NCBI GenBank assembly: GCA_037176705.1
Contig: CM073896.1
Coordinates: 20,968,708 to 21,032,707 of the forward strand
Direction of reading: 5' to 3'
DNA: 64,000 nucleotides
Source of the DNA: Molossus alvarezi
Lineage: Eukaryota; Chordata; Mammalia; Chiroptera; Molossidae
Shown here: piece by piece, positions 11,005 through 22,287 of the stretch
How the letters are laid out: each line of letters opens with the position of its first letter
Position numbering within the stretch: the stretch's first letter is position 1
Program-made: the position numbers and the translations under genes
Notes under the pieces: model-generated
Database searches by the model: none
Told to the model about the DNA's origin: nothing
Seen by the model: the letters and a program-made list of their open reading frames with translations, nothing else

Positions 11005-11895
11005 TGGTTGACACTTGAACAACATGGGGGTAGGAGTGCCAACTCTCCTCACAGTTGAAAATCCACGTATAACTTTTGACTCCCCCCATACTTGAGTCAT
11101 TGCTCCATATCACAGGAGGATTTGTTCCAGCACCCATGCAGATAACAAAATCTTTGGATGTCAAGTTCTTTATATAAAACAGCATAGAAACACCTACCAG
11201 AAAAAATATATGTATCCCTATGTTCACAGCAGCACTATTTACAATAGCTAAGATCTGGAAACAGCCCAAGTGTCCATCAGTAAATGAGTGGATAAAAAAG
11301 CAGTGGTACATATACACAATAGAGTACTATGCAGCTGTAAGAAAGATCTCTTATCCTTTGAGACAACATGGAGGGACCTGGAGATTCTTATGCTAAGTGA
11401 AACAAGCCAATCAGAGAAAGGCAAATATCACATGATCTCACTTATTAGTTGAATATAATGAACAAAATATGCTGATAAACAAAATAGACCCAGAGACATA
11501 GAAGTGGGGATCAGACTGACAAATCTCTGAGGAGGGGCAGGGGGTGGGGAGGGAAGTGATAAACCAAAGAACTTATATGCGTAACCAATAGACATAGACA
11601 ACAATACTGTGTGTGTGGCGGTGGGGGTGGGGGGAGTAGGGTGTCAACGGGGGGAAAAGGAGAAAGATCTATTAACAAAAATAAATGAATTAATGTAATA
11701 AAACAGCATAGATCAGTGCATGCAGTGGGCCCTCTGCATGTGTAGATTCCCAACTGTGGATGGAACACCACTGTGGTCAATTGAATCATGGGTGCCAAAC
11801 ACAGGATACAGAGAGTCAAGTAGATATTTACTGAAAAAAATCTACATAATGTTGGATCCATATAATCTCAAAGGGTGTTGTGCAAGGATCAACTG
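11005..11895. mobile_element. Tigger-type (pogo/mariner) DNA transposon, interrupted by L1
   Basis: Terminal inverted repeats TGGTTGACACTTGAACAAC (11005-11023) and the reverse complement of the right end, CAGTTGATCCTTGCACAAC, are flanked by TA at 11003-11004 and 11896-11897. The interior includes TGAAAATCCACGTATAAC and AACAAAATCTTTGGATGTC, typical of Tigger-derived non-autonomous elements. Without the L1 and its duplicated target it is about 370 bp. No transposase remains. Confidence 0.8.
11188..11697 (+). mobile_element. L1 3' end (sense) inside the Tigger element, 14-bp direct repeats
   Basis: Sense L1 from near the end of ORF2 (GCAGCACTATTTACAATAGC, CAGTGGTACATATACACAAT) through the 3' UTR to the tail AACAAAAATAAATGAATTAATGT. 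The perfect duplication ATAAAACAGCATAG lies at 11174-11187 and 11698-11711, within the Tigger element. It is a 5'-truncated insertion of 510 bp. Confidence 0.93.
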
Positions 11896-12035
11896 TATAT
11901 TCAAATATCATTTCTACATATAATCAATATAAAAGCATCCATGAGTTATTTTACACTGTATTTCATAACAAATTTAGATATTAGTGTGTTTCAATCCATC
12001 TTAATTTGAACACTAAGCTTCCAACAGAAATACTG

Positions 12036-13130
12036 GTTCTATAGGTAGGTTTTGTAAATTTTACATTTGAAAAAGTTGATTCACATACTCAAATTTTTAA
12101 AACAAACATATTTCCCAATAACTTAAGTATATAAAATCATTGTTCTTTGTTATCTGCATAGAATTTAATAAAAGTCATTTATTAATGTTTTAGAAGAATA
12201 GATTGAACTCTGAAGCAAAAACATACCGGTTTCAAAATTATATCTATTTAGGTTAATTAAATTCACCATAAATTTCTATACTTTTTCAGCCTAGTCACAA
12301 ACAAGCTTTTCCTTGGAGTTGCAAAGTAATCTTGTTTATAAGCAGTGTGACAGTGACCCCCAATAGAAACCCCCAAATAGAAACCACATCACCATTAACT
12401 TCTTTGTTTAGTAAATATTTCACAAGAATACTTTTGATTTTAAGAACATTTTAAATAGTAGTTAATCCTTACAAAAGTCTGCCAAAGCTCAACAAAATAC
12501 TTAAATTTTTATATTTTCTCTGCACTTTGATTAATGGAATTATTTCTTGCATTTCATGTACATATTGATTAATTTGAACAAAAGTATCCATGCCACATTT
12601 CATAGTCTGATTCAAAAAGTAAGTACACATATTTTTATTTTTTTAAATTTTATTTCAGAGTAAAACATAGCAATAAAGGAAGCATTAGTCTCTTATTTAC
12701 AAAGTCCAATATTTCCAGATTTTCTACCTAACATACTTGAATATTGGCTGTTGTGATAGAATCTTTTTTTTCACACAAGGCTGGAATTATTTTTGATAGA
12801 TATGTAAAAATTAAAACAGTTCTAACACTAGTTCAATTATTTAGGTTATAAATTAATAACATTTTAAATAAATTTAGAATTTCTTTAAGACAATTATATC
12901 CAAAGGCTTAATATGGCAATGCCTGTCATATAACACAACTCATTTAGATCTAATGCAAAGAATTTGCAATTTTTTATCTTAGAAATTTGTTAGGTTTTGA
13001 AACTGTTAGAAAACTCGCAGATTCTCTAAGAAACAGAATTTGGTGGCTTATCAGAGATATTGTAATTTTTCAAAAGGTCCTCATAATATATTAACAAAAT
13101 TTCCATAACTGAATGAATATTTCTTTCACA
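12036..13130. other. Unassigned AT-rich DNA
   Basis: Low-complexity AT-rich intergenic sequence with no repeat body, exon or RNA gene that I can identify. Confidence 0.55.
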
Positions 13131-13131
13131 T

Positions 13132-13500
13132 CTCTCCATCTGCCATAGTCTTTTTTATGTGTCAGGTTGGATAGACTAAGTTATTCAGCAGCCATTAATC
13201 TGGATGTTGCTGTGAAGGTATTTGGCAGATGTAATGAATGTCACTAAATGGTTAATGGCTTTAACTAAGGGAAATTATTCTGTTTAGTGTTGCTGGTCTG
13301 AATAAATCAGTTAGAAGGCCCTAAAGTATGTCAGCAGTTTCCCCAAGAGAGATGGTAAGGAAGAAGGAACTTGAGAAACGTGCACCTGTGGATGATAGCG
13401 TGTACCTCTGCCTATCATTTTCTGTAAGTTCCTGTCTACTGTTGATCTTCCCTTCTTTAAAAAAAAAAAAAAAAACACATTTATTTTCAGATAGAGTGGG

Positions 13501-13556
<56 letters not shown>

Positions 13557-13905
13557 GAGAAACAGAGAGAAACATCGATGTGAGAGAGACACATCAACTG
13601 GTTGCCTCATGAATGATCCCGGCCCTGAGCAGGGAAGAAAGGCAACCAAGGTACGTGCCCTTGACCGGAATCAAACCCATGACTCTTTGGCCTGGTCCAA
13701 GGGCTGACACGCTACTGCTGAACTAACTGGCCAGGGCTGATCGTCCCTTCTTGATTTGCCTGCCTTTTGCATTTGGACTTTCTTAACCAGCTGCCACAAT
13801 CCTATAAGGAAATGGAAATTTCTTTCTCTCTCTCTCTCCTCTTAGTACATGTGAGTATGTGTATGTATACTTATATATATTATATACATTCACACTATAT
13901 GTTTA
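13132..13905 (+). repeat. MaLR/ERVL-type LTR relic split by a VES
   Basis: Two parts read as one old repeat. The first (13132-13457) has GTGTCAGGTTGGATAGACTA, GATGTTGCTGTGAAGGTATT, AATCAGTTAGAAGGCCCTAA and GCAGTTTCCCCAAGAGAG. The second (13753-13905) has CTGCCTTTTGCATTTGGACT, CCAGCTGCCACAATCC and a CTCTCTCTCT plus TATATA tail. This resembles a widespread mammalian LTR relic, but the subfamily is uncertain. Confidence 0.5.
13458..13737 (-). mobile_element. VES SINE (group A) with GA expansion and 15-bp repeats
   Basis: Antisense VES whose CT-rich region has expanded into a perfect (GA)n tract of about 50 bases (13503-13552). The head on the minus strand is GCCCTGGCCAGTTAGTTCAG. The flanking repeat TGATCTTCCCTTCTT (13443-13457) recurs as TGATCGTCCCTTCTT (13738-13752). 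Confidence 0.9.
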
Positions 13906-15029
13906 AAATAATTTTTTGTTGGATATTTAAGTTTTATTTTAGATAATGAAGTTTGCCAATGTTTTTTATCTGTGAAGAGGAATCTTTTATTAAATTCACC
14001 ATACCTTTGCTAAAATGTCTCAATATTTCTGTTATACATTTAAATTTTTTACACAATTTTATAAATCTCTTTTGTTTTGCTGTATTGCTGCAAATTCAAA
14101 TTGTGATCTATACTGAAATCTATGCTTACCTTTTCCATGTCCTTTTCGTCTTTATTCTATAGTTTTATAGCAGCTTCTACAGTACCATATGATCCTACAT
14201 TCTGCAACTGGACTATTTCATTAAACTGGAAAATAACAAGTATTTTAGTTTAATTGCCAATTAAATGTATGTAGATATCAAAGTAACTTGTGCTATGTTC
14301 ATATTTGAACAAACACTTTACAATGGTATATCAATGTATAGAAAAACATTACTTGATCTGAATAAATTTATTCACATTGACTAGTTTTGTGACATGCTTA
14401 CATATTATACTAGAAACAATGCAGGTTCACAATAATACAGCATCTTACATAATTCAACAGATAAAGGGAAATGTATGTATAGCAAAACAATTAATGTTTA
14501 TTCATTTAATAATACAATTTGTATTTCCCCAGTTTTTTAATTTAGGTAAACTAAAATTAACAATTTTTTTCTCCACCACAGTAGCCACACTTCAATTGCT
14601 TAAGACAAAAGTAGTTAATGATGACTCTATTGGACAAACCAGGCATGAAGGATAAAATTTGCTTCTTCTAAGAACACTCCATTACATAACAACATTCAAT
14701 TTGCCCTTCCAGTTTTGTATATTGCACTAATTTTGTTAAAAGCATGGACTCTAGGATCAAACTTTCTATGATTAAATCCAAACTCCAAGTACTAGGCAAA
14801 ATTATAACCAATAAGACTTCTACTATTAATGCACTGATATATTCATAGGTGGTGCAATAGGACCAGTCAATGCAAAGAAAGATAACCTGTAATATTATAT
14901 GAGAGAGAACAATTGACCCTAATATTTACATATATTTATTCCTTAAAAATATCCAAATGTATAAAAATTATTAAAGTGATGTCAATAATTTCCAATTATT
15001 TTGTATTTCAATTCAAATCTAGTTAGAAT
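13906..15029. other. Unassigned AT-rich DNA
   Basis: No repeat family or gene signature recognised. The frames that stay open are short, hydrophobic and AT-driven. Confidence 0.5.
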
Positions 15030-15480
15030 TATAACAGAATTTTTCTCTGAGTGAAATTGATAACTTATTTCTCAAATTGATTTAGGATGCCAAAGCAAAG
15101 ACAAAAGAATGCAAAGACAATTTGGATGAAGAAAGGAGGGATGAATGATCCACAAGACAAATATATCAACGTATAATGATTAAAATCAGGTGGTAGTGAA
15201 ATAAAGATGAACCATTAGATCAGTGAACTGACTTCATAATTCTGAAACAGACATGAGGGTATGTGAAAATTTAGTATATAATGAATGTACAAATTCAAAT
15301 CAATGAAGGAAAGTGGATTATAAAAAAATACATTGTAGCAATTAGCTATCTATTTTATAGGGGAGGGTGAGGAAATAACTCACATTTTCCATTTCATTCT
15401 ATTTATAGATATAAATTTCAAATCAAATATCTGAACAATAATAAAAAAATTAAACAACGTACTGATGAAAATATGAGAAG
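15030..15480 (+). mobile_element. Old L1M ORF2 fragment
   Basis: A diverged match to the 3' half of ancient L1M ORF2: GAAAATTTAGTATATAATGA, AATCAATGAAGGAAAGTGGA, TTAGCTATCTATTT and AAATTTCAAATCAAATAT follow the consensus order with many gaps. The left limit is uncertain. Confidence 0.5.
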
Positions 15481-15554
15481 TTTATGAAAAGAGCAGGTTA
15501 TTATTTGTTAATTAAAAGTTACAAGCTATTAAAGAAAGAAAAAAAATTGTTTCC

Positions 15555-16260
15555 CATAACAGAAAGAAAAGATGGCCTACAACTATTGATCCTATAGATA
15601 TACGTACAATGGACACAGTATTATGAATTACTTTATGACAATAAATTTGATAACTTAAATTCCTAGAAAGACTACAAAATCTCACTGAGGAAAAAAAGTA
15701 AATAACCTGAATATTTCTATTTGCATTTTAAACATTAAATTTATGATTAAAATCTTTCCCACCAAAAAAAAAAGGTAATTTTGGATTGCTTCACTGTTGA
15801 ATTCTACCAAATATTTCAGAAAAAGAAACCACACAATTCTATGCAAAAACTTCCAGAAATTAGAGAATAAAAGAATGCTTTCTTGAATAATTTTATGTCA
15901 GTTTCATATTGATATGAAAATTAGACAAAAATATTATGAACAAATAAAACTGCAGACCACTGTCCCTCAGAATAAATGTAGATGACCTCAATAGAGTGTT
16001 AATAAGTCAAATCTAGAAATTTATAAAAAAATAGCATTCATTAAAATCAAGTAGGATTTACTTTAGGAATGCAAGATATACTCAATATCTAACCAATTAT
16101 TTTTCATTACATAAGCAAAAACAAAAACAAAAACAAAACAATTATGACTATTTCAATAGATATAAACAGAAACATTTGACAAAATTTAACATCAGTTCAG
16201 TCAATTTGGGAAAATTAACCCAGGCTTATACTTATCATACATACTTTCCTATAATTTTTA
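15555..16260 (+). mobile_element. Old L1M ORF2 reverse-transcriptase fragment
   Basis: A second, separate L1M piece covering an earlier part of ORF2 than the preceding one: GACAATAAATTTGATAACTT, TTCCTAGAAAGACTAC, GCTTCACTGTTGAATTCTAC, CAAGTAGGATTTACTTTAGG and GACTATTTCAATAGATATAA correspond to the RT region. Frames are destroyed. Confidence 0.65.
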
Positions 16261-18276
16261 ACAATTAAAAAAAAGTAACAATTACTGAAAATGACACTGA
16301 TGGATAGATGTTTAGTCAAATACCTGAAAATGTCACATATAAGACTTTGCTGTCATCCTTGATTTCTCACTTGTAAGACTATGTTCACAGAGGTACGACG
16401 CAGACAGAATGTACTTGGACGACCAGTATGTTTTTCTTCTTTGTTTAAACAATGCAATAATTTTAGCACAGATGTAGGTATACTTGTATGTTTGGTGGTT
16501 GAGAAAGTTTATATTTTGCATCTCCAGATATCTGTATAAAATACAATCTTGTGTAATCCAGTGCCACTAAGAGAGACATATAGGCCAGGGATTGTAGTGA
16601 TGGATGGAGATTTAAAGAGAGTGGATAACAGTGTACCAGTCATTGCATTTTGGGATTCAGGAAGCACAGAAGCACAGTAGACTTTATAGGCTAGATTAAG
16701 GATAATGAATATTCACCTTCTACTCATCTATTCTGTTGTGGGACTTTATCCATCAGTACAAAACTGCCCTAGTTAGAGAACAGAGAAATCAGGTATCTAG
16801 GTTTTTATCAAATTTATTTTTCTGTTTAAAACTTTTATTTATTTTTGGTCAGACAAGATGAAATGAGAGGAGTGGTTGAGTATTATCACTGAGAAACTGA
16901 GAGTTCAGAGATTAACTTGAAGAAGGACATAGCTAACAAGTGATAAAACTTAAATGTGAATGTAGAGACAGTCTAGCAAAAGAAAAAAATATAAGAACAG
17001 ATCACCACTATTTCTCCCATAGTAAAATGACATGGATTAACAGCTCAGCTACTGCTCAGATTTTATCATCATGTTTCTTTGTCTATTTCAGAACACTGGC
17101 AGGTCATTGTTTTGATAGAATCTTCCACCCTGAATGTGGAAAACACTTATCTTATTGATGGTGCCAATAGAATGATTCACCCAGGCTTGTCCAAGGCCAA
17201 TGGAGAGTCATGATGCAGAACTGTAAAGCATAAAAGTAATTTTTGAGGAACAAAGCAAAAACATATGAATAAATATGCTACATAAGAATGTCAAAAGATC
17301 AGGGACAGCAGATGTATACAACAGACTACTAAACTACCCTTGGAATTCTGAAGTATAATGTAGCAAATACAGTAGGATTTATTTTAATTGAGTAATACAA
17401 GGAAAATAGACCCTGCACCTAAACAGATTCATCTTTCAATATCGCAGTTATAAATACATTTAAATAAGATAAGGATTTACATTATTTTATGTAGTAAAAA
17501 AACACAATGGTAAAATAGCAAACAATATTAGAGGCTTTGCTTCTTAAACAGGTACTTTTATAATGCATATGTGAAATACTTGGCTTATTCAGTTTGGTAT
17601 TAAAATAACCAGTGGTTAATAGAGATTACAGTAAATTGTCTTGACGTGGTGATAGGTACAATGTAGGTGTAAATCAATTCTCGAAAGCCCTGCTTTAAAA
17701 AGACAAAAGACTGAAGAAGAAAGGTTTACAGCTTGCCTGTGCAATTATTTATGGGCAGATTGTTTATGTTTCAGCAAAAGAAAATAACAAATCTTTCAGC
17801 AGGCATCTGGAACCATTACTACTTTTATCCTTCTGTGTGAACCACTGCCAAGGGCGTCTTTTGATCCTGACATTTTGGTACTTTTTTGAAAAATTTTAGA
17901 TGAATATTCACTTAAGGTGATAATTAGATGTGTATGTAACAACTTTCTTGCAGAATTCCCTATGCTTCTATATATGTGTTCACTCCATTTGTTATATTGC
18001 ATTCTTCCTAGGATTTGAAGTGACCATAGGACTGTGACAAATTGGAATGGAATAATAGGATCTCAAAAATAGAGTGAAGGCAATAAATTAGTAGGTACAG
18101 AGTGTGTATTCCCAGTGTTCCAGTGCCCTCAGTTTGGTAATATGCACATTTTACATTGCAAATACCACAGGATCACAATATCATATTTGATGGGATGCGC
18201 TGTAATGAAATTGTCTCTAGTTAGTTAACAACTATTATTTGCATCATTGCATATCAGTATAGTATTAATATATTTT
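16261..18276. other. Unassigned stretch, low repeat content
   Basis: About 2 kb without recognisable transposons, exons or RNA genes. Small open frames (for example 16940-17158) have no recognisable similarity. One of the longer low-repeat intervals in the first half of the window. Confidence 0.5.
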
Positions 18277-18618
18277 AGGTTTATTGACACAATTTATATA
18301 TAACTTTGTATAAGTTTAAGGTATGCAACATATTAATTTGATATTCTGAAATGATTATGAGAGTAGCACTAGTTAATATTTCCATAATGTGTTATAATTC
18401 CCATTTCTATTTTTGGCAGGTACTGAAAACATTTACGAACTCCTCTCTTAGCAACTTCCAAGGACATAGGACAGTATTATAAATTATAATTACCATGCTG
18501 TACATTAGATCCCCAGAACTTATCTATCTTATGACTCTTTGTACCCGTTGACCAACATTTCTCCAATTCCTTCACCCCCTAAGCTTGGCAACTCATATTA
18601 TACTTTCTGATACTATGA
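18277..18618 (-). mobile_element. Antisense L1M 3' UTR
   Basis: Follows the antisense 3' UTR of old L1M: GTTTATTGACACAATTTATA, GTATGCAACATATTAATTTG, CTCTCTTAGCAACTTCCAAG, ACCATGCTGTACATTAGATC and TGTACCCGTTGACCAACATT. It ends where the T/A-rich tail of the next L1 begins. Confidence 0.8.
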
Positions 18619-18705
18619 GTTCAGCCTTTATTTATTTATTTATTTATATTTATTTATGTATTTATATTTATTTATGTATGTATGTATGTATTTATTTATT
18701 TTTGT
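18619..18705. repeat. (TTTA)n/(TGTA)n simple repeat
   Basis: A degenerate tetranucleotide tract (TTTATTTATTTATTTA, TATGTATGTATGTATT) derived from the A-rich tail of the adjoining antisense L1. Confidence 0.85.
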
Positions 18706-20401
18706 TACAGATGTTTTTCCTTTTCCCCCCATTGACACACTTCTCCTGTCCTCCAACCCCTTTCACAGTATTGTTGTCTGTGTCTATTGGTTATGCATAT
18801 ATGCATATAAGTTCTTATGTTGATCTCTCCTCGTACCCCCGCAAGCCATGATTTTCATCTGAGGTTTGTTAGTCTGCTCTCTTTTTCCATGTGTCTGGGT
18901 TTATTTTATTCATCATCTTATTTTGTTCATTATATTCCACAAATAAGTAAGATCATGTGATATTTGTCATTCTCTGATTGGCTTATTTCACTTAGCACAT
19001 GCTGTCTCAAAGGGCAAGAGATCTTTCTTTATTACAGCTGTAAAGTGTTCCACTGTATATATGTACCACAGCTTTTTTATCTACTCATCTATTGATGGAC
19101 TCTTGGGCTGTTTTCAGAACTTAGCTATTGTAAATAATGCTGCTATGAACATGGGGGCACATATATTCTTTCTGATGGGTGTTTCAGGCATCTTAGGATA
19201 TATTCCTAGAAGTGGGATCACTGGGTCAAATGGCAGTTTCATTTTAAATTTTTTGAGGAAACACCATAATGTTTTCCATAGTGGCTGCACCAGTCTGCAT
19301 TCCCACCAGCAGTGTACTTGAGTCTGCTTTTCTCCACACCCTCGCCAACACTTGTTGTTTGATGACTTGCTGATGGCGGCCATTCTGGCAGCTGTGAGGT
19401 GATACATCACAGTCATTTTAATTTGCATCTCTCTGATGATTAGTTACATTGAGCATTTTTTTTACATGTCTCTTGGCCATTTTTCCTGTTTGGAGAGGTG
19501 TCTATTTAGGTCCTCTGCCCATTTTTAAAATTGGATTCTTTTTCTCCCTTTTGTTGAATTGTATGAGTACTCTATATATATTTTGGAAATTAATCCTTTA
19601 TCTGATGTATCATTGGCAATTATGCTCTTCCAAATAATGGATACCCTATTTTGATGGTTCTTTTTCTGTGCAGAAACTTTTTAGTTTGATATAGTCCCAT
19701 TTATTCATCGTTTCCTTTGTTTCTCTTGCCTTAGGCATTGTATCAGTGAAAATTTTGCTGTGTGTGGTGTCTGAAATTTTGCTGCCTACATTTTCTTCAA
19801 GGATTTTTATGAGTTCATGAGTCACATTTAAGTTTTTTAGCTTTTTTGAGTATTCTTGTGTATGGTGTACATTGGTGGTCTAGTTTCATATTTTTACATG
19901 TAGTTGTCCAACTTTTTCACATTATCTATTAAAGAGACTGTCTTTACTTAATTGTATGCTCTTGCCACCTTTGTCAATTATTATTTGAGCATAATGACTT
20001 GGGTCAATTTCTTGGTTCTCTATTCTGTTTCATTGATCTATATGCCTGTTCTTCTGCCAGGCTATTTTGATTACAAAAGCCTTTAGTATAACCTGATATC
20101 CTATATTGTGATCCCTCCTACTTTGTTCTTCTTTTTCAAGATTGCTGTGGCTATTCGGGGTCTTTTCTGGTTCTAATTCTGTGAAATATGTTATTGGTAT
20201 TTTAATGGGGACTGCACTTAATCTATAGATTGCTTTGGGTAGTATGGACATTTTAACAATGTTAATTCTTCCAATACATGAACAATGTATATACTTCCAC
20301 TTTTTTATATCTTCATGTATTTTTTTTTTCAATGTCCTGTAGTTTTCAGTGATCTGGTCCTTTACATTTTTGGTTAAGTTTATTCCTAGGTATGCTAATT
20401 T

Positions 20402-20661
20402 TTTTTTTTTTTTTTTTTTAATCCTCACCCGAGGACATTTTTCCATTTTTTGTTCAGGTAGAGTGGGAGGGAGAAAGAGGAACAGAGAGAGAGAGAGAAA
20501 TATCGATGTGAAAGGAACGCATCGAGTGGCTGCCACCTGCACAACCAACCAGGGCCGGGGACAAACTGCAACTGAGGTACATGCCCTTAGTGGGAACCGA
20601 ACCCAGGTCTCTCAGGACCGCAGGCCGACACTGTAACCGCTGAGCCAAACCGGCCAGGGCA
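20402..20661 (-). mobile_element. VES SINE (group A) inside L1 ORF2
   Basis: A complete young VES. The minus-strand head GCCCTGGCCGGTTTGGCTCAG ends at 20661; the B-box region is GGTTCCCACTAAGGGCATG; the tail GTCCTCGGGTGAGGATT runs into about 20 A (T-run at 20400-20420 on the plus strand). Flanking T-runs hide the direct repeat; AATTTTTTT occurs on both sides. Confidence 0.92.
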
Positions 20662-20827
20662 ATTTTTTTTGTTGCAATGGTAAATGGGAGTATTTTAGTT
20701 TCTCTTTCTGTGGTCATTATTGGCATATAAAAATGCCAGCTCTTTCTGGATGTTGATTTTGAATTCTGCTACTTTGTTGAATTCATTTATTAAATCTAGT
20801 TGCTTTCTGATGGAGTCTTTGGGGTTT

Positions 20828-21570
20828 TCATGAGTCACATTTAAGTTTTTTATCCTTTTGGAGTATTCTTATGTATGGTGTTCACTGGTCTAGTTTCATA
20901 TTTTTGCATGTAGGTGTCCAATTTTCTCAACATCATTTATTAAAGAGGCTGTCTTTACTTCACATGCTCTTGCCACCTTTGTCAAATATTAGTTGAGCAC
21001 GATGTCGTGGGTCAATTTCTGGGTTCTCTGTTCTCTTACATTGATCTATATGCCTATTCTTGTGCCAGTACAAAGCTGTTTTTTTTTTGTTTGTTTGTTG
21101 GTTTGTTTTTTGCATTATTTTATTTATTTAATTAATCAATTTATTTTTGTTACAGATGTTTCTCCTTTTCCCCCCACTGATACCCTCCTCCCCCACCCTC
21201 CCTGCCCTGTCCCTAGCTTTTTTGTCCATGTCCATTGTTCATGCATACATGCATATAAGTTCTCTTCTGGGGATTGTCAGTCTGTACCCCACTTCCACAT
21301 ATCTGGGACTACCCCATTCCTCAAACTGTTATAGTCATTATATTCCACAAATAAGTGAGATCATGTGATATTTGTATTTCTCTGCTTGGCTTGTTTCACT
21401 TAGGATAATACTTTCCAAGTCCCTCCATGTAGTCTCAAAGGATAAGAGATCTTTCTTTCTAACAGCTGCATAGTACTCCATTGTGTATATGTACCACAGC
21501 TTTTTTATCCATGGTACAAAGCTGTTTTGATTACAAAAGTTTTTAGTATAACCTGATATTTGGTATTGTG
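20828..21570 (-). mobile_element. Second copy of the same L1 ORF2 segment, split by a nested L1
   Basis: 20828-21082 and 21529-21570 repeat, antisense, the ORF2 segment already present at 19808-20110 (CATGAGTCACATTTAAGTTT, GCATGTAGGTGTCCAATTTT, AACCTGATATTTGGTATTGT). It lacks an L1 3' end of its own, so it is either a fragment of another L1 or a local duplication. A young L1 3' end is inserted at 21083. Confidence 0.8.
21083..21513 (-). mobile_element. Young 5'-truncated L1 (431 bp) with 15-bp direct repeats
   Basis: Antisense L1 3' end (TTTGTTACAGATGTTTCTCC to CACAGCTTTTTTATCCATG) bounded by the perfect repeat GTACAAAGCTGTTTT at 21068-21082 and 21514-21528. It lies within another antisense L1, splitting the gcc-agtacaaagctg part of ORF2. 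Confidence 0.93.
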
Positions 21571-21726
21571 ATGCCTTCTCCCCCTCCCCCTCCTCCCCCT
21601 CCTCCCCCTCCTCCCTCTCCTTCTCCTCCTCCTCCCCCTCCTCTTCTTCTTCTTCTTCTTCTTCTTCTTCTTTTCTTCTTCTTCTTCTTCTTCTTCTTCT
21701 TCTTCTTCTTCTTCTTCTTCTTCTTC
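21571..21726. repeat. (CCCCTC)n/(CTT)n polypyrimidine microsatellite
   Basis: A continuous pyrimidine tract of about 150 bases on the plus strand. It begins as CCCCCTCCTCC-type units and ends as a nearly perfect CTT array from about 21646. Any open frame here is a repeat artefact. Such mirror-like purine/pyrimidine tracts can form triplex DNA. Confidence 0.95.
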
Positions 21727-22030
21727 TGTTTGAAATAATATCCATCTTGACAGATAGGAGGTGACATCTGATAAGTGCCATTCAATATTTCTTTTTCATA
21801 TATCTGTTGATCCATTTATATGTCTTCTTTGGAGTTATGTCTTTTAACCTATTTTTAGTTGGGTTATTGTTTTTGTTTTGTGTTGTTATTGAGTATGAAT
21901 AGTTCCTTATATATTTTGGAGATTAGCCTGTTATTAGATATTATGGTTTGCAAATATTTTTCTCATGTCATCGGTTGTTTTTTTGCATTCTGTTGTTTCC
22001 TTTCCTCTATTGAAGCCTATTAACTTTTTA
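21727..22030 (-). mobile_element. Antisense old L1M ORF2 fragment
   Basis: A diverged antisense ORF2 piece: GATAGGAGGTGACATCTGAT, CATATATCTGTTGATCCATT, TATGTCTTCTTTGGAGTTAT, CTTATATATTTTGGAGATTA and GGTTTGCAAATATTTTTCTC. It is cut on the left by the microsatellite. Confidence 0.75.
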
Positions 22031-22271
22031 TTGTCATAAACATGGAAAATGTTTCTGCTTTAGAAACCCAATTTTGTTTCTAGTACATTTGCTTTTTTCC
22101 CCATTTGTCACTGACAAATATTTTTAGATGAATTCTCTGCCAAATTAGTTATGCTAGTTTAAAAATAAAATAAAGGGTATATATTTTTTTTATCTAAAAA
22201 TCCTTAAAATTATTCTTTCCTGTAAGAAAACAGGTGTATTTCACTGTATTTGTTCCCACCTCCCATACTGT
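22031..22271. other. Unassigned spacer
   Basis: AT-rich sequence between L1 copies. It contains no recognisable feature other than the target site of the next L1. Confidence 0.5.
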
Positions 22272-22287
22272 TCCCAAGGTATAATTA

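Larger units (their letters stand above)
10212..12035. mobile_element. hAT-type (MER33-like) DNA transposon split by nested insertions
   Basis: Three separated blocks read as one old element: 10212-10248 (GTAGTGCTGCCCAGTACAAG), 10915-11004 (TCTTGTAGCCACATTTAAAA, AATTAATTTTATTT) and 11898-12035 (ATCATTTCTACATATAATCA, ATAAAAGCATCCATGAGTTA). The order matches a MER33-like hAT element whose terminus reads CAGTGCTGTCCAATAG. Between the blocks sit an antisense L1 and a Tigger-type transposon. The left terminus is present and the right terminus is degraded. Confidence 0.6.
18619..20827 (-). mobile_element. Antisense L1, about 1.9 kb, carrying a VES
   Basis: A minus-strand 5'-truncated L1. The left end is a TTTA/TATG-rich tail (18619-18703), then the 3' UTR (TTTGTTACAGATG), the ORF2 C-terminal cysteine region (antisense near 19300-19360), and ORF2 up to about 20827. 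ORF2 is broken into short frames, such as the C-terminal piece at 19114-19428 on the minus strand. A VES at 20402-20661 interrupts it. Older than the L1 at 22288. Confidence 0.9.

Noticed and set aside
13311..13649. Serine/leucine-rich or Glu/Arg-repeat frames of 84-112 codons
   Set aside because: Produced by the (GA)n tract of a VES and its surroundings.
18619..18705. Regular tetranucleotides considered as a CRISPR-like or satellite array
   Set aside because: A simple microsatellite from an L1 tail; no spacer structure, and the genome is eukaryotic.
20030..20548. 172-codon minus-strand frame
   Set aside because: A fusion of antisense VES with a decayed L1 ORF2 piece, not a gene.
21338..21815. 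Arginine/lysine/glycine/glutamate-rich open frames
   Set aside because: They are translations of the polypyrimidine microsatellite joined to L1; no real protein.
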